A DNA stretch of 64,000 nucleotides, taken from positions 1-64,000 of the forward strand of contig NZ_AVFL01000018.1 in assembly GCF_000576635.1 (NCBI RefSeq), read 5' to 3'. Positions within the stretch are counted from its first letter, which is position 1, and each line of letters begins with the position of its first letter. Under the pieces are notes generated by a model that saw nothing but the letters and a program-made list of their open reading frames with translations, made no database searches and had not been told where the DNA came from. The position numbers were made by a program, and so were the translations under genes. Below, in pieces: positions 43,406 through 53,524 of this stretch. The stretch is from Skermanella stibiiresistens SB22. Its GTDB lineage: Bacteria > Pseudomonadota > Alphaproteobacteria > Azospirillales > Azospirillaceae.

Positions 43406-43753
43406 TCAGCAATCGCAAGTGTCGGTGTCATCCTTCCGCAGGGCCGAGATGACGTCGGCGAGTTGCTGGATGACATCGTTGTCGACGGTTTCGCGCCTGT
43501 GAGGCTGGCGTCTGGGGCGGGACCGGTGGCGTGACGGCAAGACGGCCGTGACCTCGCGCACCATCGCGACGCGGTGTTGCATGTACTGGTTATGCTGTGC
43601 GGCGACGGCGTTGAGTGCCGCCAATCCCGCCGCCTGGGCGCCCGTCTGATACTGCGACGCCATCGCCATCGCCGGGCCGCTTCCCAAGACCTGCACATTG
43701 GTTGACGCGACGGCATCCGTCATGCCATTGGTGGGACGTTCCGCGCTGGGCAT
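43406..43753 (-). CDS. RebB-family protein, diverged, first of the array
   Basis: 115 residues from the ATG at 43753, which has AGGAGAGAG upstream. GMTDAVASTNVQVLGSGPAMAMASQYQTG and GLAALNAVAAQHNQYM follow the Reb N-terminal and central pattern. After that the protein is unusually basic (SRHRSRPRRQPHRRE) and ends with an acidic stretch containing two cysteines (DTDTCDC). The basic region could bind nucleic acid or membranes. First transcribed Reb gene of the array. Confidence 0.75.
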   Translation of the reverse strand: MPSAERPTNGMTDAVASTNVQVLGSGPAMAMASQYQTGAQAAGLAALNAVAAQHNQYMQHRVAMVREVTAVLPSRHRSRPRRQPHRRETVDNDVIQQLADVISALRKDDTDTCDC

Positions 43754-44206
43754 GCACTCTCTCCTGTTTTCCGCGACTCCGGGTGCCGTCGGCTCCGACC
43801 GGTCCGCCGGCTCGTGTTGGATGCGACGCCCAGACCACCGCCATTTGTCAGCGGCCGGAGGGGGTGGGTCGTCCTCGGGTGAACTCATTTGAAATCCTCG
43901 CCATCCAGACCCGCCGCATCGGCGTCACCGCCCGGCGGTCCGCGCCGGCCGGCATCGGATGTCCGGGCCCACCCTTCCATCCCAAACCAGCGTCGTCACG
44001 GCCTCCGCCCCCTCGAACCCGACAGCGCGCCAAAGCCGCCGTCTACTTTCATGACGCCCGGGCACAGCGTTTGTGAACTCAAGAGGGAAAATATATATGG
44101 GTGCACGCGCTAGGGAGGTCGGTTTTCAGGACGCGGGATTTCGCCCATCTGATCTTGCCATGAAGTCGCAGCGGGAAAATTGTAGCTATCAGCTACGGAA
44201 AACGTC
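43754..44206. other. intergenic region upstream of the reb array
   Basis: About 450 bp between the first Reb gene (minus) and the broken toxin gene (plus). No supported gene is seen. An A/T-rich tract with TATATATG lies near 44090-44100. Promoters for both flanks are expected here, but no box is recognised with confidence. Confidence 0.4.
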
Positions 44207-44468
44207 ATGTGTAAGGTCGTTGAGACGGTATCGGCGCAAAAAGCCCTGCGTCGAATTCAGCCGCAGGTGAGTGCCAGGAGCCGAAGGGAAGGTCGCCGAG
44301 ATCGCGGAGGACCCTTATCGAGTCCACAACAACGTGACCAAGCTTCAAGGCCGGGACGGCTATCGTCTTCGCGGGGGAGATTGGCGGGTGCTCCACGACT
44401 TGGACGATGGGAAGCTGGTAGTCCTCCAGGTCGACGTTCCACCCCGTGGCGGCGCCTACAGGGCTTGA
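44207..44468 (+). pseudogene. frameshifted RelE/HigB-type toxin gene
   Basis: The ATG at 44207 opens MCKVVETVSAQKALRRIQPQ, the usual N-terminus of RelE-type toxins. The remainder, KVAEIAEDPYRVHNNV, LQGRDGYRLRGGDWRVLHDLDD and VDVPPRGGAYRA, is in the next frame and has a stop just upstream of it. One indel near 44283-44296, in a purine-rich run, would restore a protein of about 87 residues. The intact antitoxin follows 15 bp later. The toxin is probably inactive unless the shift is an error or programmed. Confidence 0.8.
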
Positions 44469-44483
44469 TGAGGATTTTTTGGA

Positions 44484-44864
44484 ATGGACAAGGACTTCAG
44501 CCGCATCGTCAAGGATGGACAGACCTTTGTCCTCGTTCCAGAAAACGTCTATGAACATCTGCGGGAAGACGCCGAGATGCTGGCCGACATCCAAGCTTAC
44601 GATGAGGCGAAGGGTCGTGGTGAGGAGGTCTTCCCGAGGGAGTTGGGGATTGAGCTCTCCGAAGCCGCCCATGCCGGAAAAAGCCTCGTGCCAATCTGGC
44701 GGAAATATCGAGGCTTGTCGCAGACCGCCTTGGCCGAGGCCAGTGGCGTCAGCCGGGCGTATCTCAGTGAGATCGAAAACTCGAAGAAGCCGGGATCCGT
44801 CGAGGCGTTGAAGCGAATTTCAACGGCGCTCCGCATCGATTTGGATGATCTGGTCCAGGGCTGA
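44484..44864 (+). CDS. XRE-family antitoxin
   Basis: 126 residues. The N-terminal 60 residues resemble a Phd-like or linker segment (DGQTFVLVPENVYEHLREDAEML). A Cro/C1-type helix-turn-helix follows (GLSQTALAEASGVSRAYLSEIEN, residues about 76-98). The pairing with a RelE-type toxin upstream is the HigB-HigA order. It would repress its own promoter and neutralise the toxin; the toxin frame is broken. Confidence 0.85.
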   Translation: MDKDFSRIVKDGQTFVLVPENVYEHLREDAEMLADIQAYDEAKGRGEEVFPRELGIELSEAAHAGKSLVPIWRKYRGLSQTALAEASGVSRAYLSEIENSKKPGSVEALKRISTALRIDLDDLVQG

Positions 44865-44880
44865 ACGCGCCCCGTCCTCC

Positions 44881-46374
44881 TCACGCGTCTTCCAGGTACC
44901 GGCTCGCCAAGTGCTTCTGGTAGACGCCGGCGTCCAGCGGACGGCCGGTCGCCTGCTTCAGCAGTTCGTCGGCCGGCAGCAGGCTGCCCTTGGCGTGGAT
45001 GTTGGTTCGCAGCCAGGACACCAGGGGGGAGAAGTCGCCGCGCGCGATGCCGGGCATCACGCCGTCGTCGGCCCGCACGGCGGCGTCGAACAATTGGGCG
45101 GCGGTCATGGCGCCCAGGGTGTAGGTCGGGAAATAACCCCAGGCTCCCCCCGGCCAGTGGATGTCCTGAAGACAGCCGAAGCGGTCGTTGGGAACGGTCA
45201 GCCCGAGCAGCGACCTCATGCCCTCGTTCCAGGCGCCGGGCAGGTCGTTGAGGGTCATGTCACCGGCGATCAGCGCCTTCTCCAGGTCATAGCGGATCAG
45301 GATATGCGCCGGATAGGTCACCTCGTCGGCATCGACCCGGATGAAGCCGGGCTCGACCTTGGTATAGAGCCGGTGCAGGTTATCGGCCTCCCAGGCCGGA
45401 CCGGAACCGCCGAAGCTGTCGCGCATCACCGGCGCCGCGAATTCCAGGAAGGCGCGGCTTCGGCAGGCCTGCATCTCGATCAGCAGCGACTGGCTCTCGT
45501 GCAGGCTCATGCCGCGCGCCTCGCTGACCGGCTGGCCCAGCCACTCGGTCGGGCGGCCCTGCTCGTACAGGGCGTGACCGGTCTCGTGCATCACGCCCAT
45601 CAGCGCCTTGGTGAAATCGGCCTCGTCGTATCGGGTGGTCAGTCGGACGTCATGGGTGGCGCCACCGCAGAAGGGATGCAGGCTGATGTCCAGCCGGCCC
45701 TTGTTGAAGTCGAACCCGGCGGCGCTCATCATCCGGACGCCCAGGGCGCGCTGGGTCTCGACCGGGAATGGGCCCTTGAGCGGCAGGATGTCGGGCAGGA
45801 TCTTCTGCCGCTCCAGCACTTGGCTCAGGAACCCCGGCAGGAACTGACGGAGGTCGGCGAACACGCGGTCGATCGTGTCGGTGTTGCCGCCCGGCTCGTA
45901 GGTGTCGAGCAGGGCCTCGTAGGGCGAACAGCCCAGCGCCTCGGCCTTGGCGTCCGCGATCTGGCGCTGGAGGTTGAGCACCTCTGACAGGCTGGGCAGC
46001 AGCAGGGCGAAGTCGCCGGCGGGCCGCGCGTCGCGCCAGACCATCTCGCAGCGGGAGACCGCGCGGGAGTTAGCCTCGACCAGATCGGTCGGCACGGCGG
46101 TCGCGTGGAGATAGGCGCGGCGCATCTCGTGCAGGTTGGCCTGTTGCCAGTCGGACAGCGCGGTCTCGTGCTCGGCGTCGGCCAGCAGGTCGGCGTTGTC
46201 GTCGTCGGTCAGAAGCTCGTGGCTGAGCACCTTGAGGGTCGCCAGCTGTTCGGCGCGGCCGTCGGCCGCTCCCGGCGGCATCAGGGTCTCGGTGTCCCAT
46301 TGCAGGATGCCCAGCGCGTCCGAGATGGCGGCGATGCGGGCGAAGCGGCGCTCAAGCGTCTGATAGGCGGACAT
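44881..46374 (-). CDS. M32-family metallocarboxypeptidase
   Basis: 497 residues, the full Taq carboxypeptidase length. The zinc motif HETGH is at residues 263-267 (MHETGHALYEQG), with the downstream glutamate in ESQSLLIEMQ and the family motifs HPFCGG, DVRLTTRYDE and DEVTYPAHILIRYDLE. Cleaves C-terminal residues from peptides in the cytoplasm. Lies 27 bp downstream of surf1 on the same strand; may be co-transcribed with the oxidase operon. Confidence 0.93.
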   Translation of the reverse strand: MSAYQTLERRFARIAAISDALGILQWDTETLMPPGAADGRAEQLATLKVLSHELLTDDDNADLLADAEHETALSDWQQANLHEMRRAYLHATAVPTDLVEANSRAVSRCEMVWRDARPAGDFALLLPSLSEVLNLQRQIADAKAEALGCSPYEALLDTYEPGGNTDTIDRVFADLRQFLPGFLSQVLERQKILPDILPLKGPFPVETQRALGVRMMSAAGFDFNKGRLDISLHPFCGGATHDVRLTTRYDEADFTKALMGVMHETGHALYEQGRPTEWLGQPVSEARGMSLHESQSLLIEMQACRSRAFLEFAAPVMRDSFGGSGPAWEADNLHRLYTKVEPGFIRVDADEVTYPAHILIRYDLEKALIAGDMTLNDLPGAWNEGMRSLLGLTVPNDRFGCLQDIHWPGGAWGYFPTYTLGAMTAAQLFDAAVRADDGVMPGIARGDFSPLVSWLRTNIHAKGSLLPADELLKQATGRPLDAGVYQKHLASRYLEDA

Positions 46375-46401
46375 TGCGGCTCCCTGGAATGGTGAGGCTT
46401 C

Positions 46402-47148
46402 TTAGGTTGGGTCTGAGTCCCGCCGCCTCTGGGACACGATGTAGACGACGAGCAGCGTCAGCGCCAAACCATACCACGTGACGACGTATTGGAGATGGTT
46501 GTTCGGGATCACGACATTGCTCTGGCCGCCGACCGGCAAGCCGCCTGGATTGGGGGTGGCCGCCGCCTCGACGATCACCGGCAGCGCACCGGTGACACCG
46601 GCGGACGCCGCCATGGCCGGGATGTCGTACCAGAACCACACATTGGCCCAGGCGTCGTTGTCCGGCTGCATCCAGCCCGGCCCGGTCGGCACGCGTACGA
46701 TGCCCTCGACGGTGACGGTGCCGGAGAGCAGGCCATCCGGCCGGGTCGCGGGATCGCGCGCCTCGGTCGGGATCCACCCGCGGTTGACCAGCACCACAGT
46801 GCCGTCGTCGCGCTGGAGCGGCGTCACGACGTGGTATCCGATCCGGCCGTTCAGGCTTCGGGCGGCCAGATCAAGCTCGTGGTCGTGCAGGAAGCGGCCA
46901 GTGGCCGAGACGCGGTGATAGTCCCACTCCGCGGGATTCCCGATGACCGTCGGCAGCGGCACCGGTGCGGCGTTCAGGCCCGCCTCGATCCGCTCGATCA
47001 GCTCGGTCTTCCAGGCCAGCCGCTGGAGCTGCCACGTGCCGAGACCCAGCATGATCGCGATGGCGACGACCGTGAAGATCGTCGCGCCCAACGCGGGGCG
47101 GAACCTCATGCGGCCCTGCCGTTCCTCGGTATGGGTCGTTTCGGCCAT
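46402..47148 (-). CDS. SURF1-family cytochrome oxidase biogenesis protein
   Basis: 248 residues from the ATG at 47148, 4 nt after the DUF983 stop. Two membrane helices (about 17-36 and 222-240) enclose a periplasmic domain with LGTWQLQRLAWK, VSATGRFL, and VLVNRGWIP. The C-terminal HLQYVVTWYGLALTLLVVYI is typical. Assists heme a insertion into subunit I. Last gene of the aa3 oxidase group. Confidence 0.92.
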   Translation of the reverse strand: MAETTHTEERQGRMRFRPALGATIFTVVAIAIMLGLGTWQLQRLAWKTELIERIEAGLNAAPVPLPTVIGNPAEWDYHRVSATGRFLHDHELDLAARSLNGRIGYHVVTPLQRDDGTVVLVNRGWIPTEARDPATRPDGLLSGTVTVEGIVRVPTGPGWMQPDNDAWANVWFWYDIPAMAASAGVTGALPVIVEAAATPNPGGLPVGGQSNVVIPNNHLQYVVTWYGLALTLLVVYIVSQRRRDSDPT

Positions 47149-47152
47149 TGGC

Positions 47153-47521
47153 TTAGTCCCGTGTCCCCGGAACCGGGGGAACATCGTATTCGCTGGCGCG
47201 ATGGCGGAACTGGAGGGCCATCAGATAGGCCTTGGCCGGGCGCAGCATGCCGAGCGCCAAGCCGAGGATCACCACGGTCCAGATGATGGCGTGGAGCCAC
47301 AGCGGCCAATCGACCGACATGGCGACCCACAAGGCCACCGGCACCACCGTGAACCCCAGGATGAATGTCATGAACACGGCGGGACCGTCGCCGCTGTCGC
47401 CTTGGGCCAACGCCAGGCCACAGACCTCGCACTGGTCCGATACGGTCAGGAAACCCTTGTACAGGCGTCCCTGGCCGCACCGCGGGCATCGGCACTTCAA
47501 CGCCGCGGTGAGGGAGGACAC
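47153..47521 (-). CDS. DUF983 zinc-ribbon membrane protein
   Basis: About 122 residues. The GTG at 47521 is the best start; the frame extends upstream past the ctaE stop. Two CxxC pairs (KCRCPRCGQG and CEVCGL) form a zinc ribbon, followed by two hydrophobic helices (VFMTFILGFTVVPVALWVAM and IIWTVVILGLALGML). DUF983 genes regularly sit between ctaE and surf1 in alphaproteobacteria. Role in oxidase assembly is inferred from that. Confidence 0.8.
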   Translation of the reverse strand: MSSLTAALKCRCPRCGQGRLYKGFLTVSDQCEVCGLALAQGDSGDGPAVFMTFILGFTVVPVALWVAMSVDWPLWLHAIIWTVVILGLALGMLRPAKAYLMALQFRHRASEYDVPPVPGTRD

Positions 47522-47564
47522 CCGGGGATATGAGGCCCCGGGGTTGGAAGGTCTTGTCAGAGGC

Positions 47565-48380
47565 TCAGGCTCCCCACCAGTAGACCGCGATGAACAGGAA
47601 CAGCCAGACCACGTCGACGAAATGCCAGTACCACGCGGCGGCCTCAAAACCAAAATGGCTCTTCGGCGTGAAATGGCCGGCCATCGTACGCCACCAACAG
47701 ACCGCGAGGAAGATCGTCCCGACGATGACGTGGAAGCCGTGGAAACCGGTCGCCATGTAGAAGGTCGACGGATAGATGCCGCCGGTGAAGCCGAACGTCG
47801 CGTGGGAGTATTCGTACATCTGGAAGAAGCTGAACAGCACGCCGAGCAGCACCGACAGGCCGAGGGCGACGCTGGCGGTCTTGTTGTCGCCCTGGATGAT
47901 CGCGTGGTGCGCCCAGGTCACCGTGGTGCCGGACAGCAGCAGGATCAGCGTCATCATCAACGGCAGATGGAAGGCGTCCAGCGTCTCGATGTTGGTCGGC
48001 GGCCAGACCCCGCCGATCGCTTCCTTGGGGAACAGGCTGGCGTCGAAATAGGCCCAGAAGAAGGCCACGAAGAACATCACCTCCGACGCGATGAACAGCG
48101 CCATGCCATAGCGCAGGCCCAGCTTGACGACGGGGCTGTGGGCCTTCTGGCGGACCGCCTCCTTCAGGACGTCGCGCCACCAGCCGGCCATGACCGTCAG
48201 GACGCTGAGGAGGCCCAGCGCCAGCAGCAGCCAGCCGCTGCCATGCATGTAGAGCACGGCGCCGACAGCGAGCAAACCGCCGGAGAAGGCACCGAGCAGC
48301 GGCCAGGGGCTGGGATCGACCAGATGATATGGGTGCTTATGACCGCCGCTGGTGGCGGCTTGCACGTTCGTCTCGGCCAT
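47565..48380 (-). CDS. ctaE: cytochrome c oxidase subunit III
   Basis: 271 residues from MAETNVQ (ATG at 48380). Seven hydrophobic helices, with the family motifs PYHLVDPSPWPLLGA, ASEVMFFVAFFWAYF and TGFHGFHVIVGTIFL. The C-terminus ends in the usual WHFVDVVWLFLFIAVYWWG. Core subunit of the aa3 oxidase, stabilising proton uptake. Confidence 0.96.
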   Translation of the reverse strand: MAETNVQAATSGGHKHPYHLVDPSPWPLLGAFSGGLLAVGAVLYMHGSGWLLLALGLLSVLTVMAGWWRDVLKEAVRQKAHSPVVKLGLRYGMALFIASEVMFFVAFFWAYFDASLFPKEAIGGVWPPTNIETLDAFHLPLMMTLILLLSGTTVTWAHHAIIQGDNKTASVALGLSVLLGVLFSFFQMYEYSHATFGFTGGIYPSTFYMATGFHGFHVIVGTIFLAVCWWRTMAGHFTPKSHFGFEAAAWYWHFVDVVWLFLFIAVYWWGA

Positions 48381-48405
48381 GCTGTGTAACCCTCGTTCTT
48401 TGCTC

Positions 48406-48978
48406 TTATTTGTTGAGTGACGAAACCTGCCCCTGGGCGCCGTCGTCATGGGCGCGGAAGAAGGTGTAGGACAGGGTGATGGTATCGACGTCGTTCAGTT
48501 TCGGGTCGTCGGCCATGGCCGGATCGACGAAGAAATAGACCGGCATGTCGACCGCTTGGCCCGGCTCCAGCCGCTGTTCGGTGAAGCAGAAGCACTGGAT
48601 CTTGTTGAAGTAGATCCCGGCCTTGTCGGGCGTGACGTTGTAGGTCGCGGTGCCGGTGACCGGCGTGTCGGAGTGGTTGACGGCGTGATAGCTGGTCAGC
48701 GCCGGCTCGCCCAGCCTGACCGTCATCTCGTGGACGTCGGGCTTGAAGCCCCAGGGCATGGCCGCGTTGACATCGGCGTTGAACCGGACCTTGACCGTGC
48801 GGTCGAGGATCGGACCGGCCGGCCCCTCCGCCCTTTGCGTCGTTCCGCCGAACCCCGTCACTTGGCAGAACAGGCTGTAGAGCGGCACGGCGGCGAAGGA
48901 CAGCCCGATCATGCCGAAGACCAAGCCGAACAGGCCGCCCATCAGGATCAGGTTCTTGCGCCGGGGGTCCGACCTCAT
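48406..48978 (-). CDS. ctaG: cytochrome c oxidase copper chaperone CtaG/Cox11
   Basis: 190 residues. One N-terminal membrane helix (11-30) and a periplasmic beta domain with the copper-binding CFCF motif (IQCFCFTEQRLEPG) and MPVYFFVDP. Delivers copper to the CuB site of subunit I. Overlaps coxF by 4 bp. Confidence 0.95.
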   Translation of the reverse strand: MRSDPRRKNLILMGGLFGLVFGMIGLSFAAVPLYSLFCQVTGFGGTTQRAEGPAGPILDRTVKVRFNADVNAAMPWGFKPDVHEMTVRLGEPALTSYHAVNHSDTPVTGTATYNVTPDKAGIYFNKIQCFCFTEQRLEPGQAVDMPVYFFVDPAMADDPKLNDVDTITLSYTFFRAHDDGAQGQVSSLNK

Positions 48979-49139
48979 GCGTTGCCCCCGATCCTGACCA
49001 GTGTGACGACATAGAGCAGCGCCACCAGGGCCAGCAGGGCCAGCAGCACGGCGATGTTCTTGCCGCGCTGGCGACGCTTCTGCTCGTCCGTGAGCCGGAT
49101 CGGCTTCGACGGGGTGGGAGCGATGCGGTTGGCTTTCAT
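48975..49139 (-). CDS. small CoxF-type membrane protein
   Basis: 54 residues from MKANRIAP (ATG at 49139); an alternative ATG at 49190 arises within a small tandem duplication. A basic N-terminus (DEQKRRQRGKN) precedes one membrane helix (IAVLLALLALVALLYVVTLV). Such tiny proteins lie between ctaB and ctaG in many alphaproteobacterial oxidase operons. Exact role unknown. Confidence 0.75.
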   Translation of the reverse strand: MKANRIAPTPSKPIRLTDEQKRRQRGKNIAVLLALLALVALLYVVTLVRIGGNA

Positions 49140-49170
49140 GGTGGCCACTTGCTCTGTACTCTTGATTTCA

Positions 49171-49212
49171 GGTTCAGGCGAACACGCCATTTTCGGTTCA
49201 GGCGAACACGCC
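49171..49212 (-). repeat. 24-bp tandem duplication at the 3' end of ctaB
   Basis: The 18-mer GGTTCAGGCGAACACGCC occurs at 49171-49188 and 49195-49212. The second copy encodes the end of ctaB (GVFA-stop). The first lies just beyond it and carries the extra ATG upstream of coxF. Confidence 0.8.
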
Positions 49213-50130
49213 CAGGGGTTCCGCCAGCCGCTCGCCGATAAGCAGGGAGAGCAGCAGGAAGAGGTAGAGGATGGAGAAGACGAACATCCGCTTGGCGGCG
49301 GCGTCCGTCTTGTCGAGGCAGACTTGGATCGCCAGCGCCACGAAGAGCGCGCCCAGCACGATCGAGCCGGCCAGATAGGCCAGACCCGCGATGCCGACGA
49401 ACCACGGAGCGACCGCGATCGGAAACAGCAGGACCGTGTAGATCAGCATCTGCTTCTTGGTCTCGCGCTCGCCCGCCACCACGGGCAGCATCGGAACGCC
49501 GGCCTTGGTGTATTCCTCGTTGCGGAATAGGGCGAGGGCCCAGAAATGCGGCGGCGTCCACATGAAGATCAGCAGGAACAGCAGGACCGACGGGACGCTG
49601 ACGTCGCCGGTCACGGCCGCCCAGCCGATCATCGGCGGGAAGGCGCCGGAGGCGCCGCCGATCACGATGTTCTGCGGTGTGCGGCGCTTCAGCCAGATGG
49701 TGTAGACGAAGACGTAGACGAACGAGGCCAACGCCAGCAGGCCGGCGGCGACCCAATTGACCGCCACGCCCATCAGAGCCACCGACCCGATGGTCAGGAC
49801 CACGCCGAAGCTGAGGGCCTCGTCGGGATCCACCCTGCCCTCGGGCAAGGGGCGGTTGCGGGTGCGCCGCATCATCTGGTCGATATCGCGCTCGTACCAC
49901 ATGTTGATGGCACCCGACGCGCCGGCGGCGACCGCGATGCACAGGATGGCGGTCAGCGCCAGCACCGGATGAAGGTGGCCGGGGGCCACGATCATGCCGG
50001 CGAAGCCGCTGAACACCACCAACGACATGACCCGGGGCTTCAGCAATTCGAAGTAGTCACGGACCCCGCCGGTGGCGACGCCCTGGACGGGAACCGCCTC
50101 GGCGTCCGGTCGCATGGTCAAGTCTGTCAT
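49198..50130 (-). CDS. ctaB: protoheme IX farnesyltransferase
   Basis: 310 residues, nine hydrophobic helices. Prenyl-diphosphate-binding motifs NMWYERDIDQMM and RTRNRPLPEG, and the second site YTIWLKRRTPQNIVIGG, are intact. Converts heme b to heme o, the first step to heme a. Placed between ctaD and coxF. Confidence 0.96.
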   Translation of the reverse strand: MTDLTMRPDAEAVPVQGVATGGVRDYFELLKPRVMSLVVFSGFAGMIVAPGHLHPVLALTAILCIAVAAGASGAINMWYERDIDQMMRRTRNRPLPEGRVDPDEALSFGVVLTIGSVALMGVAVNWVAAGLLALASFVYVFVYTIWLKRRTPQNIVIGGASGAFPPMIGWAAVTGDVSVPSVLLFLLIFMWTPPHFWALALFRNEEYTKAGVPMLPVVAGERETKKQMLIYTVLLFPIAVAPWFVGIAGLAYLAGSIVLGALFVALAIQVCLDKTDAAAKRMFVFSILYLFLLLSLLIGERLAEPLGVFA

Positions 50131-50190
50131 CTCTTAACTTCTTCCCCTGGGTCTTCCCCTGGCCCTGTCTTGATCCGGGTCTTGATCCGC

Positions 50191-50237
50191 GCGCCGCGGC
50201 GGCGTTGGGTGTCTCGACCCAAGCGCCGCTGCGGCGC
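50191..50237. other. large hairpin between ctaD and ctaB
   Basis: Arms 50191-50210 and 50217-50237 pair with one mismatch and one bulge around a 6-nt loop. No T-run follows on the minus strand. It may stabilise the ctaD mRNA or reduce expression of downstream assembly genes relative to structural subunits. Confidence 0.55.
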
Positions 50238-50243
50238 GTGTCC

Positions 50244-51872
<1,629 letters not shown>

Positions 51873-51976
51873 TTACCCTCGGATATTGATCGCGTGGTCG
51901 GCGGCGCGGCTTGAGGCCGGCGCGACGCCGCCACGCTGTTCGTTCTTCGTCATGCCGCCCAACAGGCGACGGCCCA

Positions 51977-52861
51977 TCATGGTGCCGCCACCGCGGCGTT
52001 CTGTGCCGAGGGAGCCTGGGCGACCTGGACCGCCGGGGCCGGCTGGCTGGTGTTGGACGCGAACTTCTCCTTGGCCTCGACCACCCACTGCGCGTACCGC
52101 TCCTTCGAGACGGCCTCGATGGCGATCGGCATGTAGCCGTGGTTGGTGCCGCAGATCTCGGAGCACTGACCGTAGTAGACGCCCTCGCGGTCGATCCGCG
52201 CCCAGGTCTCGTTCAGGCGGCCGGGGATGGCGTCCTTCTTGATGCCCAAGGCTGGCATCGCCCAGCTGTGCAGGACGTCGCCGGCGGTGATGATGATGCG
52301 GATGTTGGTGTCGACCGGCAGGACGATCCGGTTGTCGACCTCGAGCAGGCGGCGCTGGCCGGGCTCGATGTCCTCGTCCGGGATCATGTAGCTGCTGAAG
52401 GTCAGGTCCTCCTGGTCGGGATACTGGTATTCCCAGTACCACTGGTGCCCGATCACCTTCAGGGTCATCTCGGCGTTCTCGGTCTTGTCCATGAAGTACA
52501 GGACCTTGAACGACGGAACCGCGATCACCACCAGGATGACGACCGGCAGCACGGTCCAGGCCACTTCCAGGACCGTGTTGTGGGAGGTCTTGGTCGGGTT
52601 CGGATTGGCCTTCGCGTTGAAGCGGACCATCACGTAGACGAGCAGCGCCAGCACCAGCAGGGTGATGGCGGTGATGACCACCAGGAGCAGGTTGTGGAAA
52701 TCCGTCAACTGCTCCTTCACCGGGGAGGCCGACGCCTGGAGGCCGAGCTGCCAGGAGTGCGGCTCCCCGACGACGGGTTCCCCCTGGGCCAGAGCCGCGG
52801 CGGCGCCGAATACGGAAAACATGAAGGCCGCCAAGACGGCGCTTATCCTGTGCACTTTCAT
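51977..52861 (-). CDS. ctaC: cytochrome c oxidase subunit II
   Basis: 294 residues from the ATG at 52861, which begins a signal peptide (MKVHRISAVLAAFMFSVFGA). Two membrane helices (about 52-74 and 92-114) then a periplasmic cupredoxin domain. The CuA site is complete: HSWAMP, then CSEICGTNHGYM. An Ala/Pro/Gln tail ends the protein. First gene of the oxidase operon, 116 bp upstream of ctaD. Confidence 0.96.
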   Translation of the reverse strand: MKVHRISAVLAAFMFSVFGAAAALAQGEPVVGEPHSWQLGLQASASPVKEQLTDFHNLLLVVITAITLLVLALLVYVMVRFNAKANPNPTKTSHNTVLEVAWTVLPVVILVVIAVPSFKVLYFMDKTENAEMTLKVIGHQWYWEYQYPDQEDLTFSSYMIPDEDIEPGQRRLLEVDNRIVLPVDTNIRIIITAGDVLHSWAMPALGIKKDAIPGRLNETWARIDREGVYYGQCSEICGTNHGYMPIAIEAVSKERYAQWVVEAKEKFASNTSQPAPAVQVAQAPSAQNAAVAAP

Positions 52862-53524
52862 CCCTAACCACTCTTCCTTGCGGCGGAGCCGCCCGCTCCG
52901 CGTGTCTGACGAACCCATGCCCCTGCCGGGGTTCCCGCTTGGCGCGGGGTCATTATTCCGCATTCCATTTGGCTTCGGATCGAACCCGGAGCCCATCGCG
53001 GCGCTGAACATACCTGTTTGTTCACTCCCCAATCAACCGGCGCTCCCGGTCGGTCAGGTACATTTCGTCGCAGGGGCTTCCAGATTGATCCCGCTCAAAG
53101 ACCATGGATTTTACATACGCGCTCAACATCCCCGGCGTCAACTTGACGCAGCGGACTGATCGGTCTGATCTAGCTTGGCTTTTCGTCGAATCCAGCCCGT
53201 CCGCCCGGGATTGACGCTCCCTGGGGGCCGACGCCGCCAAGGACCTATGTCCTCGGCCCTAGCCATCAACGCCAACTGCGCGCTTTCGCCGCACATGCCG
53301 GTATTTCACCTGGGACGAAATGACACCGACTGGCGGCGACTCCACGGTTTGCCGACATCAGCTTCGATCGATGATCGCGCCAAGCCAGGAAGTTTCCACC
53401 CTGGAGGACCCTCCCGCTGAATGTCGGCGTTTCGGGTTGGATACGCCTTGCTCGATCACAATGTTGGGACGACAATGCGGCAAGCCTTCCAAGAGCCCAC
53501 CGCGCAAGGACCTGAGGTCTCGTG
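52862..53524. other. 663-bp gap upstream of ctaC
   Basis: Holds the promoter of the oxidase operon and the leader of the DUF29 gene. Short open frames exist on both strands (for example 53022-53240 minus) but none shows family features or a convincing ribosome site. No recognised operator or repeat. Confidence 0.4.

Noticed and set aside
44207-44468. Programmed frameshift to express the RelE-type toxin
   Set aside because: No classical slippery heptamer or downstream structure is seen at the junction; ordinary decay or a sequencing error is simpler.
53022-53240. 72-codon minus-strand open frame upstream of ctaC
   Set aside because: No ribosome site, no family features and atypical composition; left as intergenic.
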